A DNA stretch of 64,000 bases. Origin: Flavobacteriaceae bacterium. GTDB lineage: Bacteria; Bacteroidota; Bacteroidia; Flavobacteriales; Flavobacteriaceae. The notes beneath the pieces were generated by a model. The model was not told the DNA's origin. It did not search any database and was given only the letters and a program-made list of their open reading frames with translations. The position numbers were made by a program, and so were the translations under genes. The stretch spans positions 1-64,000 of the forward strand of contig CANKZI010000001.1 of assembly GCA_947488595.1 (NCBI GenBank), read 5' to 3'. Positions 25,944-34,867 of the stretch are shown in pieces; within the stretch, counting starts at the first letter, position 1, and each line of letters starts with the position of its first letter.

Positions 25944-27513
25944 CATCCCAATTGGCACGCACATCTAAAGCCGATGGGAAATAAATTACGGCCTCAGATT
26001 GCCTTTTTTCGAGATAATTTCCTGCATCCCAAACCTTATTTTTATTGTCATCATAAATAACCCGTAACATGAATTTATTGGGTTCTAAACCTTCAAAAAT
26101 AACGGTTGCATTATTTTCAGAATACTCAGTTGCTAAGACTTTTCCTTTTGCATCGGTCAGCTCCACAATAATCGGAAACTGTTTGACATTCTTTAAGTTA
26201 AGTGTCAAATTACCATAATCCGAAGTGCTTTTTGTGGTCATTTTAAAGCTTAAAGTATCGTTTGCTTTTTCATAAAAATCGGTTAAAGCGCCCGGCAGCA
26301 GCTCAAAAGTATATTGTTCGGAAGGCTCCTTCTTAAAATTAATTTTTAAACTTTGTGCAAACGCATCATATTCATTCGTAAAAACAACAAGAACAGAATC
26401 CTTGTTGCGCAAACTCATTTTTGTTGCATCAAATTGAACTAATGGTGTGGCCGATTTTAAAGTAAAAGTGGATCTAAATTCAAGAACACCACTTTGTTCA
26501 GCAGTTATTTTTAACGAATCCAGTGCTTGGTTTTTAATCTTAACCGAAAAATCTTTATTGAACTTTTCTTTTGAAACCAAAATTTGCAAAGAATCTGCTT
26601 TCACAGGTTGGAACCAAACATTAACCGAATCTTTGTCTGGCAATTGGGTAAGCAGCGTCGGAATGGTTTCGTTGCCATTCTTCAACAAGACTTCAATTGC
26701 TTTTGGATTGCCTTCATAACCCATCGTGAGTCGGTTTCCTGCGGCTTGACTGGGCTTTAGCACTTTGAATGTTGGTGTCTCGCGGAACAATGCCAATTCA
26801 TAATTTTCAGTGCTTGGCACTGTTACTGGCTGACTGTAAAAACCAATTCGATCACTTTTCGGATCAAATTTATAGTTTTTGTTACTGTCTTTTACGGCAA
26901 CCAAAAGATAGTTGCCTGCCTTTATATTTTCTATTTTAAAAGTGGTTAAACTGTCTAGAGTGTTAGTTACATAACGCGGTTTTTCTTTATAAATAATCGA
27001 ATCTGTAAACAAATCGTTTTTTTCATAAAGCATCACATTTACAAAATTATCGGTTGTTTGCTCAAGTGCATCTTTAATAGTTCCTTTAATCGAAAGCGAA
27101 TCAATATAGCTTCCTGTCGAAAAAACATATTTGAATTGAGAATAGGGATTGCCTTCGTTGTTGTCCTGAATGCTTTGGCCAAAATTAAAACTATAGGTAG
27201 TATTGGGTTGTAAAGTGTCTTTGATTTTTATGGTTAAAAACTTACTCGAATTCGCAGGCAAAACTTCTGGTGGCGAATTCATTGGTGGCGAAACAATCAA
27301 CTGCTTATTGATGTCTTTGAGTTTTACATATTCATTAAAATACAATTTGATTATTTTTTCGTCAAAATTGGTGCTAAAGTTTTTTGGAATACTTGCGTCC
27401 AAAACCGGAGCTAACGTATCTTTTTCGCCGCCAGTAATATTGCCTCTTTTGGCACAACCAATGCTTACCAAAAACAAAATGACCAATAAAAACTTAATGT
27501 AAATTTTGAGCAT
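25915..27513 (-). CDS. Ig-like domain lipoprotein
   Basis: A 532-residue lipoprotein with lipobox VSIGC (Cys20). Residues about 30-130 match an SbsA/Big_5 Ig-like domain: the P.NFSTNFDEKIIKLYFNEYVKL segment, then LQPNTTYSFNFGQSIQDNNEGN. Residues about 145-220 have IKGTIKDALEQ, YLLVAVKDSNKNYKFDP and the further late block VIYDDNKNKVWDAGNYLE, both of which resemble dockerin-like D-x-N-x-N-x calcium loops in carboxypeptidase-like folds. The middle is beta-rich without a family I recognise. Similar lipoproteins occur in many Bacteroidota. Function unknown. It ends inside the tail of the amidase gene. Confidence 0.8.
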   Translation of the reverse strand: MLKIYIKFLLVILFLVSIGCAKRGNITGGEKDTLAPVLDASIPKNFSTNFDEKIIKLYFNEYVKLKDINKQLIVSPPMNSPPEVLPANSSKFLTIKIKDTLQPNTTYSFNFGQSIQDNNEGNPYSQFKYVFSTGSYIDSLSIKGTIKDALEQTTDNFVNVMLYEKNDLFTDSIIYKEKPRYVTNTLDSLTTFKIENIKAGNYLLVAVKDSNKNYKFDPKSDRIGFYSQPVTVPSTENYELALFRETPTFKVLKPSQAAGNRLTMGYEGNPKAIEVLLKNGNETIPTLLTQLPDKDSVNVWFQPVKADSLQILVSKEKFNKDFSVKIKNQALDSLKITAEQSGVLEFRSTFTLKSATPLVQFDATKMSLRNKDSVLVVFTNEYDAFAQSLKINFKKEPSEQYTFELLPGALTDFYEKANDTLSFKMTTKSTSDYGNLTLNLKNVKQFPIIVELTDAKGKVLATEYSENNATVIFEGLEPNKFMLRVIYDDNKNKVWDAGNYLEKRQSEAVIYFPSALDVRANWDVNQDFDLGN

Positions 27514-27611
27514 ACAAACCGAATTTTATCAGCCACAAAATAACAATTATATTTAGTGTAAACGAAATGTTTTAAGAAAATTATAGTTCGCTCAGACCAT
27601 CTAATCAATTA

Positions 27612-28292
27612 TTAATGTGAAAAAGCCATCGTTATAATGCTCAATTTTGCGCCTGGGATTTTTAAAATTGCTCGACCACAACTTTCTAAAGTTGCTCCAG
27701 TAGTCATTACATCATCGATTAACAGAAAATGTTGGTTGTGGTGACTTTCGTCAAAAACAACATCAAAAATATTTTCAGCAACAGTTGTTCGTTCCAAAAA
27801 AGTCTTTTTTGATTGCGTTTTCGAATACTGATTCCGAATCAAAATTTCTTCATTATAAACGATATTCCATTTTTTTGCCAAAGCCTTTCCAAAAGTAGCT
27901 ACTTGATTGTATCCTCGTTCACGCTTTCGTTTTTTGTGCAATGCAACAGGTAATATCGTGTCAATGGTTTTAATTTCGGCTGTGTCTTTTAAATCTTCGG
28001 CGTACCAATTTGCTAAAACAGTTCCAATTTCTTCGTGGCCTCTGTATTTGAGACTGTGAATCATTTCTTGAACAATTCCTTTTTTATGATAATATAAAAA
28101 ACACGAAACATGAACCAAATCAAGTCTTCCGTAAAACTTTTTAACCGCTTCGTTTTCTGGATTAAGATAAAATTGGGTCAAAGGCATTTCATGACGGCAT
28201 TGCGTGCAAATAACATATTCATTGTCAAATAAAAAGTTTTTACAACCTGAACAAACTTTTGGAAAAAATAAATTAAGAAGGTTTTTGAACAT
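27612..28292 (-). CDS. ComF family protein (phosphoribosyltransferase-like)
   Basis: A 226-residue cytosolic protein related to ComF/GntX of DNA uptake and use. The N-terminus has a zinc-finger-like double motif, CSGCKNF (about 15-21) and CTQCRHEMP (about 33-41). The PRTase motif FLLIDDVMTTGATLESCG (about 189-206) is intact. KRKRERGYNQ (about 129-138) is the second family signature. In Bacteroidota the role in competence is not established. It is divergent from glyS. Confidence 0.88.
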   Translation of the reverse strand: MFKNLLNLFFPKVCSGCKNFLFDNEYVICTQCRHEMPLTQFYLNPENEAVKKFYGRLDLVHVSCFLYYHKKGIVQEMIHSLKYRGHEEIGTVLANWYAEDLKDTAEIKTIDTILPVALHKKRKRERGYNQVATFGKALAKKWNIVYNEEILIRNQYSKTQSKKTFLERTTVAENIFDVVFDESHHNQHFLLIDDVMTTGATLESCGRAILKIPGAKLSIITMAFSH

Positions 28293-28417
28293 AACACTAC
28301 GTTTATGTCCATAAAATTACTTAAAACATAAAGTGCCAATTACGGAAAAACCATATTTTTTGTTATTTATTTACAAGCATTTATAATCACAAATAGCGGA
28401 TTATTAAGAAAAACTTT

Positions 28418-28425
28418 TATTTTTG
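28418..28425 (+). promoter_or_regulatory. Putative -7 element for glyS
   Basis: TATTTTTG matches TAnnTTTG and ends 7 bases before the ATG, so the mRNA would be nearly leaderless. No clear -33 TTG is seen. Confidence 0.5.
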
Positions 28426-28432
28426 CACCACT

Positions 28433-29980
28433 ATGGCAAAACAAGAAGATTTATTTAAAAATGTAGTTTCGCATGCAAAAGAATACGGATATATTTTTCC
28501 GTCAAGCGAAATTTACGATGGTTTGAGTGCGGTATATGATTATGCACAAAACGGAGTCGAATTAAAGAAAAACATCAGAGAATACTGGTGGAAATCGATG
28601 GTGCAAATGCACGAAAATATTGTTGGACTAGACGCCGCAATTTTGATGCATCCCACAACTTGGAAGGCTTCGGGTCATGTTGACGCGTTTAATGATCCTT
28701 TAATTGACAATAAAGATTCGAAAAAAAGATACAGGGCAGATGTTTTGATTGAAGATTATGCCGAAAAACTCAATCAAAAAGCCGAAAAAGAAATAGAAAA
28801 AGCAAGTGTTCGTTTTGGTGCAGCATTCAATCGTGACGAATTTGTTACGACCAATACTCGCGTGATGGAATACCTTGCAAAAAAGAATGAGATTCTTGCA
28901 AGAATGGCCAAATCTTTGGGTGATGAGAACCTCGAAGATGTAAAAGCCTTGATTGAAGAATTAGAAATTGCTGATCCGGAAACAGGTTCTAGAAATTGGA
29001 CCGAAGTGCGTCAATTTAATTTGATGTTCGGTACAAAATTAGGCGCTTCAGCAGATTCTGCAATGGATTTGTACTTGCGTCCAGAAACGGCACAAGGTAT
29101 TTTTGTTAACTTTTTGAATGTACAAAAATCAGGCAGAATGAAAATTCCGTTTGGTATTGCGCAAACCGGAAAAGCATTCAGAAATGAGATTGTTGCCCGT
29201 CAATTTATTTTTCGTATGCGCGAATTTGAACAAATGGAAATGCAGTTTTTTGTAAAGCCAGGCGAAGAAATGAAGTGGTACGAATACTGGAAAAATACCC
29301 GATTGAATTGGCATTTGTCTTTGGGATTAGGAAACGAAAATTACCGCTTTCACGATCACGAAAAATTGGCCCATTATGCTAATGCCGCTGCGGATATCGA
29401 GTTTAATTTTCCTTTTGGTTTTAAAGAATTAGAAGGTATTCATTCAAGAACAGACTTTGATTTAAAAGCCCACGAAAAATTTTCTGGACGAAAATTGCAA
29501 TATTTCGATACCGAAGAGAATGTTAATTATACACCTTATGTAGTAGAAACCTCGGTTGGTTTGGACCGCATGTTTCTTGCTGTTTTTTCTAATTCATTAA
29601 AAGAAGAAACTTTAGAAGATGGTTCGATAAGAACCGTTTTGCAATTGCCAAGTGTTTTGGCACCAACCAAAGCAGCCATTTTGCCTCTGGTCAAAAAAGA
29701 TGGATTGCCTGATGTTGCCCGAAAAATCATTGAAGACTTAAAGTGGGATTTTAATGTTACTTATGACGAAAAAGATGCTGTTGGTCGCCGTTACAGACGA
29801 CAAGATGCATTGGGCACACCATTTTGTATTACCGTTGATCACCAAACGCTAGAAGACCAAACGGTTACTATTAGACATAGAGATTCGATGAAACAAGATC
29901 GTGTAGGCATTACGGAATTGAAAGACATCATCGAACAAGAAGTTAGTATGAAAAACTGGCTGTTGAAAGCAAAGATTTAA
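28433..29980 (+). CDS. glyS: Glycine--tRNA ligase (single-chain alpha2 type)
   Basis: A 515-residue class II synthetase that charges tRNA-Gly. The N-terminus has KEYGYIFPSSEIYDGLSAVYDY, the dimer-type beginning. Motif 2 is FRNEIVARQFIFRMREFEQMEM (about 248-269). Motif 3 is ETSVGLDRMFLAVF (about 373-386). The C-terminal anticodon-binding domain begins near 405 (LPSVLAPTKAAILPLV). Its length and the single gene show it is the eukaryotic/archaeal-like form, not the alpha/beta tetramer of E. coli. Confidence 0.95.
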   Translation: MAKQEDLFKNVVSHAKEYGYIFPSSEIYDGLSAVYDYAQNGVELKKNIREYWWKSMVQMHENIVGLDAAILMHPTTWKASGHVDAFNDPLIDNKDSKKRYRADVLIEDYAEKLNQKAEKEIEKASVRFGAAFNRDEFVTTNTRVMEYLAKKNEILARMAKSLGDENLEDVKALIEELEIADPETGSRNWTEVRQFNLMFGTKLGASADSAMDLYLRPETAQGIFVNFLNVQKSGRMKIPFGIAQTGKAFRNEIVARQFIFRMREFEQMEMQFFVKPGEEMKWYEYWKNTRLNWHLSLGLGNENYRFHDHEKLAHYANAAADIEFNFPFGFKELEGIHSRTDFDLKAHEKFSGRKLQYFDTEENVNYTPYVVETSVGLDRMFLAVFSNSLKEETLEDGSIRTVLQLPSVLAPTKAAILPLVKKDGLPDVARKIIEDLKWDFNVTYDEKDAVGRRYRRQDALGTPFCITVDHQTLEDQTVTIRHRDSMKQDRVGITELKDIIEQEVSMKNWLLKAKI

Positions 29981-30056
29981 AAAGTTGCAAAGAGATAAAG
30001 ATAAAATTTTAATACTTTAAAGATTTGTTCCTTTACGCCTTTGTTCCTTTACCTCT

Positions 30057-33000
30057 TTACTTTTGTTGCAACAAAAACTGCCTTCTAACCTCATCATAAA
30101 CTGCCAGCCATTTGTTTGACTTTCCGTCCCGGTCAAAAAACGGTTCCCAAGTACTCAAAGGCTCCCAAATGCAAGTGCCTTTGCCTCTTCCGTTAGGAAC
30201 TTCGAAAGCAATTTTATTGACTTCTTCTTTCAACTGTGAATATTCAACAACTATTACATCTTTGTTATACCGGCGTGCCAAATCGGCTAAATTGTCTCTC
30301 AAATCATCCAACGTACCATGCCATTTTGGATAATAAGATTCGCCAATTACATCAAAGTGCGCCCCTCTTTTTAGCATACCATCAATAAAATCAACAGATT
30401 CGGCATTTTGTCCACCCAGCGCAACATGCAACATAATGGTTGTTTTTGGCGCTACTGCTTTTACAGCAGCAACTCCCGCATTATACAATTGTGCCAATCC
30501 ATTAGGATTATTCACATTACCATCAGGCCAAACCATGCCGTGATTTATTTCGTTGCCAACCTGGACCATATCGGGTAACGTGCCTTGATCATTCAGAGCT
30601 TGCATGACCTTTTTGGTGTAATCATAGAGTGCTTTTTTTAGTTCAGAAAACGACAAACCTTCCCAAGATTTGGGTTTGAATTGTTTGCCAGGATCTGCCC
30701 AAGTATCGCTATAATGAAAATCGAGTAAAAGTTGCATTCCGGCAGCTTTAACTCTTTTTGCCATTGTTTTTGTATGTTCTAAATCGCAAAAACCTTGATT
30801 TGGCGAATAGCCGTTTTCATTGGCAGGTTCATTAAAAATTCGCAATCGGATGTAGTTGATTCCGTGTTCCTTCATAATTAAAATAGGATCTTTTTCTACC
30901 CCTTTGTCTGAAAATTTGATGCCTTTCGCCTCTAATTCTGGTAAGAACGAAATATCTGCGCCAACCATTTTGTCAACTGGTCGGATTTGGGCTGCTTCCC
31001 CTTTTAGTTCATAAGTCGGGTCTTTCGAAATCATGACCGCTTTTTCTGGCGCTACCGTTACAATATCTGTAGCTCCTGGGTAGAGTCCGACGGCTTTTGC
31101 TTCAAAATGAATCATATCGGCAGTAGATCCCGATTGCACAATGACTTGACATTTTCCGTTGAACAAGTTGCGTTGCCAAGCACCATCTGCACATTTATCG
31201 GGCTCATGACTGCTCGGGTCGCCATTGCCAACACCAATTATTTTTCCGTTTCCAGTGATTGAAAACTGAATCCGATTGTTCGCATTCGGGACTTCGCGTC
31301 CTTCATTATCTATAACACTTACATTAATTACGGTAGCGTCTTTTCCGTCGGCTAAAATGGTGGTTTTATAAGGGGTAATGACCACCTCTATTGGCTGGTT
31401 GGTCGTTTCAACTTTGGCTGTTAGCTTTTTGCCTTTTTTGTAAGCGATGGCCTCTAATTTCCCAGGTTCATAATTGACGGTCCAATTCAAATGACTATTG
31501 CGAGGCATGTCTTTTTTGCCGAGACTTTTTCCGTTCAAGAACAACTCAACATTATCGGCATTGCTATTTACCCAAACTTCTACAGGTTCTGGTTGCTGTC
31601 CCCATTTCAATTTTTCGGGCCAGTTCCAATGTGGTGCAATATGAAGCACATCTTTATCTGTCCACCAACTTTGATAATAATAATAGATGTTTTTTGGGAA
31701 ACCGCAAACATCCATAACACCAAAATGCGAATTCACATTGGGCCATTTATAAGGTGTTGGTTCGCCACGGTAATCAAATCCGGTCCAGATAAAACCCCCA
31801 AGCCAAAAATCGTTTTTTGCTGCAAGTTGCCACCAATCTTCGGCTTTGCTTGCCCACCAAGGCGCCGTGATGTCTTGGTCCGGTACATAGGCGCGAATCG
31901 AATCTTTTTCATAAATGCCTCTTGTAGTTACGGTGCTTCCCATTTCGGTACCGATGATAGGTTGGTTGGGATGTTCGTTGTGGTAATCAGCAACTGCATA
32001 TTGGCGGTAATTGAAGCCGCGCACCGGAATCACTTCGTTTACGCCATTAAAAACATTGGGCAAGTCGGCCGCATAAGTGCTTGTTCGTGTTGGATCCAAT
32101 TGTTTTTGTTTGGCAAGTAACGTCATGGCTATTCTTTTGCCATTTGAAGTTGCTTGTATTATACCTTCTTCATTGCCAATACTCCACAAAAAAACGGAAG
32201 CATGGTTGCGATCGCGTTTGATTAAACGTTCTAATTGATTAGTATATTCGGCACCACTGTTCAACAATCTTTGTTCGTCCATCATCAACATTCCGAGACT
32301 GTCACAAGCATTAAGTAATTCGGGAGTTGGTGCGTTATGGCTGGCACGATAGGCATTTACGCCCATATTTTTTAGTAAACTAATGCGATAATACTGCAAA
32401 TAATCAGGCATGGCACTACCGAGTCCCGCGTGATCTTGGTGGTTGTTGGTGCCCAATAATTTGATGAATTTATCATTCAAAAAAACACCGTTTGATTTGA
32501 TGGCAATGGTTCGAATTCCAAAAGGAACAGTTTGTGTATCAATTGTTTTTCCATTTTGTTTTATTTCGACAACAATTCGGTACAAATAAGGATTTTCTAG
32601 CGACCAAAGTGTTGGATTATTCACCGAAAAATTTTGTTTGGAAGTTTTTGTTTTATTTACATCCAAAGTAACTGTTTCTGTTTTTGAAGCAGCTATTTTT
32701 TTTCCCAATCGGTCTTTGATATACGAATTTATAGTAAAGGTAGTTGGACTGAAATTTTCATTAATGACCTCGGTTTCAACCGAAATACTAGCATTATTTT
32801 TCTGTATTTTAGCATGGGCAAAAACGCCATCGGTTGCGATGTGCAGGTTGTTGTATTTGTTGAGCCATACATGCCTGTAAATCCCGGCACCTTCATAAAA
32901 CCAACCTTCATATTGGGTAGCGTCGGCGCGAACCACTATCACATTGTCTTTGTTGAAATTTAAAAAATCAGTGATGTCATAGCCGATTCCCAAATAGCCA

Positions 33001-33476
33001 CTTTTGTTGTTGCCTAAATAAAAACCGTTTACCCAAATATTGGCATCGCGAAAAATTCCGTCAAATTGAAGTTGGAATCTTGTATCGTTTGTAGGTTTTT
33101 CAACAGTAAAGTGCTTTCGGTACCAACCAATACTGGTTTCGGGAAACAAGCCTCCAACAGGTTTGTATCCATGAGATTGTACATCAAAATTGTCAACATT
33201 TACAAAAGGCAAAGCCACCGCCCAATCGTGCGGAAGATCAATGTTTGTCCAAGTGGTATCAATAAATTTTGGATCAATGGCCGTTTTTATTGCATTGCCA
33301 GATTTCGAAAAAGCAGTTGCAATACTGTAATTAAAATCTTTTTCGGGATTTCCTGCGTGACCAAAGTGAAATTTCCAACCGGCATCAAAATCTATTTTTT
33401 GTCTTGTCGAAGATTGGGCATTTAAGAATTGAGTAAAAATTATAACAAGCAAAAGCGAACCAGCACGTGTTTTCAT
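30057..33476 (-). CDS. Fusion glycosidase: GH2 beta-galactosidase-like plus GH53 endo-beta-1,4-galactanase
   Basis: A 1139-residue secreted enzyme. Residues 1-20 are a signal peptide. Residues about 25-300 are the GH2 sugar-binding and Ig-like domains (LPHDWAVALPF; GWYRKHF). The GH2 barrel at about 320-610 has NAYRASHNAPTPELL, acid/base Glu436 in SIGNEEG and probable nucleophile Glu511 in IIGTEMG. An Ig-like DUF4982/big-type region spans about 630-800. Residues about 836-1135 are a complete GH53 barrel: GADISFLPELEAKG, YIRLRIFNEP, LLDFHYSDTWADPGKQ, acid/base Glu976 in VGNEIN and nucleophile Glu1078 in VVEYS. One chain would thus join endo-galactanase and exo-galactosidase activity on beta-1,4-galactan. 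No SusCD is adjacent. Confidence 0.9.
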   Translation of the reverse strand: MKTRAGSLLLVIIFTQFLNAQSSTRQKIDFDAGWKFHFGHAGNPEKDFNYSIATAFSKSGNAIKTAIDPKFIDTTWTNIDLPHDWAVALPFVNVDNFDVQSHGYKPVGGLFPETSIGWYRKHFTVEKPTNDTRFQLQFDGIFRDANIWVNGFYLGNNKSGYLGIGYDITDFLNFNKDNVIVVRADATQYEGWFYEGAGIYRHVWLNKYNNLHIATDGVFAHAKIQKNNASISVETEVINENFSPTTFTINSYIKDRLGKKIAASKTETVTLDVNKTKTSKQNFSVNNPTLWSLENPYLYRIVVEIKQNGKTIDTQTVPFGIRTIAIKSNGVFLNDKFIKLLGTNNHQDHAGLGSAMPDYLQYYRISLLKNMGVNAYRASHNAPTPELLNACDSLGMLMMDEQRLLNSGAEYTNQLERLIKRDRNHASVFLWSIGNEEGIIQATSNGKRIAMTLLAKQKQLDPTRTSTYAADLPNVFNGVNEVIPVRGFNYRQYAVADYHNEHPNQPIIGTEMGSTVTTRGIYEKDSIRAYVPDQDITAPWWASKAEDWWQLAAKNDFWLGGFIWTGFDYRGEPTPYKWPNVNSHFGVMDVCGFPKNIYYYYQSWWTDKDVLHIAPHWNWPEKLKWGQQPEPVEVWVNSNADNVELFLNGKSLGKKDMPRNSHLNWTVNYEPGKLEAIAYKKGKKLTAKVETTNQPIEVVITPYKTTILADGKDATVINVSVIDNEGREVPNANNRIQFSITGNGKIIGVGNGDPSSHEPDKCADGAWQRNLFNGKCQVIVQSGSTADMIHFEAKAVGLYPGATDIVTVAPEKAVMISKDPTYELKGEAAQIRPVDKMVGADISFLPELEAKGIKFSDKGVEKDPILIMKEHGINYIRLRIFNEPANENGYSPNQGFCDLEHTKTMAKRVKAAGMQLLLDFHYSDTWADPGKQFKPKSWEGLSFSELKKALYDYTKKVMQALNDQGTLPDMVQVGNEINHGMVWPDGNVNNPNGLAQLYNAGVAAVKAVAPKTTIMLHVALGGQNAESVDFIDGMLKRGAHFDVIGESYYPKWHGTLDDLRDNLADLARRYNKDVIVVEYSQLKEEVNKIAFEVPNGRGKGTCIWEPLSTWEPFFDRDGKSNKWLAVYDEVRRQFLLQQK

Positions 33477-33563
33477 GTGAAATCTATTTTAATCAATGTA
33501 AATTTAAAGTTATAACACAACGTCTTAAAACTTTACCGACCAGTTTTAAAAAAAGTGAGTTCA

Positions 33564-33595
33564 AAACAAAAAAGCCTTCCGAAAAGGAAAGCTTT
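33564..33595 (-). terminator. Terminator of the small outer-membrane protein gene
   Basis: On the minus strand AAAGC-x-TTCC pairs with GGAA-x-GCTTT around a TTTTC loop, followed by a T-rich tract. It begins about 24 bases after the stop at 33619. Confidence 0.75.
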
Positions 33596-33618
33596 GAATT
33601 GTTTCGTAATAAATTTTT

Positions 33619-34164
33619 CTAGAACCGATAACCAATATTAAAATCACCACGAAAAAGCGCATCAGGCGCAGCGTCTGAATTTCCCAACGTACGACCAACA
33701 CCTACTAATATTTCGAAAACAAACCCACTATTATTGATCCATTTTTTTCCTACGGAAATTCCCAAGGAAGCCGCAGTATATTTTTCTGAATAGTTATCCC
33801 AAAAATCATCATAGTTGTTTCGTCCCATGCTATATTTAGCAAAACCTTCTACAAAAAAACCTTTGGCGCCAAACTCTTTTGATTCTTGAAAATAAAATCT
33901 TGCAAAAGGCGAAATCGAAAAGTCTTCGTAATAATCATTTCTATTGTCTAGATTAACCAACAAAGATGCCCCGTAAGTAAAATCTTTAGTCTGAATGTAC
34001 TCATAAGTGCCTTCGAAAACTGGACCAGCAAGCAGTTTTATAGCGCCAACTTTAATTTCGTGTTTGCGATTAAAAATAGATTTACTTCCCACAGGCTGAG
34101 TAACTTCTTGCGAAAAACCCAAAGATGCAAATGCAAGTAGTGCTAAAATAATGATTTTTTTCAT
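33619..34164 (-). CDS. Small outer-membrane beta-barrel protein, uncharacterised
   Basis: A 181-residue protein with a signal peptide (residues 1-18, SLGFSQ end). The mature part alternates hydrophobic and polar residues in strands (EIKVGAIKLLAG, FFVEGFAKYSMG, AASLGISVGKKW, FVFEILVGVGRTL), and ends with NIGYRF, a C-terminal aromatic as in barrels. It resembles DUF3575-type porin-like proteins. Function unknown. It lies 51 bases downstream of the ribE stop on the same strand, so co-transcription with ribE is not excluded. Confidence 0.7.
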   Translation of the reverse strand: MKKIIILALLAFASLGFSQEVTQPVGSKSIFNRKHEIKVGAIKLLAGPVFEGTYEYIQTKDFTYGASLLVNLDNRNDYYEDFSISPFARFYFQESKEFGAKGFFVEGFAKYSMGRNNYDDFWDNYSEKYTAASLGISVGKKWINNSGFVFEILVGVGRTLGNSDAAPDALFRGDFNIGYRF

Positions 34165-34215
34165 AATTAGAATTTTATTCCAAATGTAAGAGAAAGTTTT
34201 AAAAAATAGTTTTTT

Positions 34216-34806
34216 TTATAATTTGTATGCGTTGATTCGGGCAACATACTTACCAATCACATCAAACTCCAAATTGACTTTTGTACCGATTTCGAAATTT
34301 TTAAAATTGGTATGTTCATAAGTGTACGGAATTATAGCCACACTAAATTCGTTTCTTTGTGAATTCACCACTGTTAAACTTACGCCATTTACTGTAATTG
34401 ATCCTTTTTCAATCGTAATGTTTTTTGGTTTTTCGTCGTATTCAAATGTATAATACCAGCTTCCATTAGCGTTTTCAATATTTTTGCAAATGCCAATTTG
34501 ATCCACGTGTCCTTGAACAATATGACCGTCCAATCGGTCGCCCAATCGCATGGCCCGTTCTAAATTAACGGTATTTCCCACTTTCCAATCGCTAATATTT
34601 GTTTTTTCTAAAGTTTCGCGAATCGCCGTAACCACATATTCATTGTCATTAATGCCTACAACAGTAAGACAAACGCCATTATGCGCCACACTTTGGTCAA
34701 TTTTTAATTCATTTGTCAACGATGTAGCAATGGTAATATGCAGATTGTCGTTGTCTTTTTTTAGCGCGCGAATAACGCCGAGTGATTCTATAATTCCTGT
34801 AAACAT
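34216..34806 (-). CDS. ribE: Riboflavin synthase, alpha subunit
   Basis: A 196-residue enzyme that dismutates two 6,7-dimethyl-8-ribityllumazine into riboflavin and a pyrimidine. It starts MFTGIIESLG, the invariant family beginning, though the open frame extends further upstream. It has two lumazine-binding repeats. The first is about 1-95 with SVAHNGVCLTVVGI; the second about 97-190 with GHIVQGHVDQIG and ITVNGVSLTVVNS. Length fits the trimeric enzyme (about 200). It is divergent from pdxA, the other vitamin gene, with 61 bases between them. Confidence 0.95.
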   Translation of the reverse strand: MFTGIIESLGVIRALKKDNDNLHITIATSLTNELKIDQSVAHNGVCLTVVGINDNEYVVTAIRETLEKTNISDWKVGNTVNLERAMRLGDRLDGHIVQGHVDQIGICKNIENANGSWYYTFEYDEKPKNITIEKGSITVNGVSLTVVNSQRNEFSVAIIPYTYEHTNFKNFEIGTKVNLEFDVIGKYVARINAYKL

Positions 34807-34823
34807 TTCTTGTTTTATTTTAC

Positions 34824-34831
34824 TAAATTTG
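34824..34831 (+). promoter_or_regulatory. Putative -7 element for pdxA
   Basis: TAAATTTG matches TAnnTTTG, 36 bases before the pdxA ATG, within the 61-base gap shared with ribE. No properly spaced -33 box was found. Confidence 0.45.
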
Positions 34832-34867
34832 CACTTCAAAATTAGCAATAAATAACCTGAAGTAATA

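Noticed and set aside
33464..33469. CACGTG core near the GH2-GH53 start, and similar cores at 22296, 36198 and 39018
   Set aside because: Flanking bases do not match the parS consensus, so these are chance palindromes.
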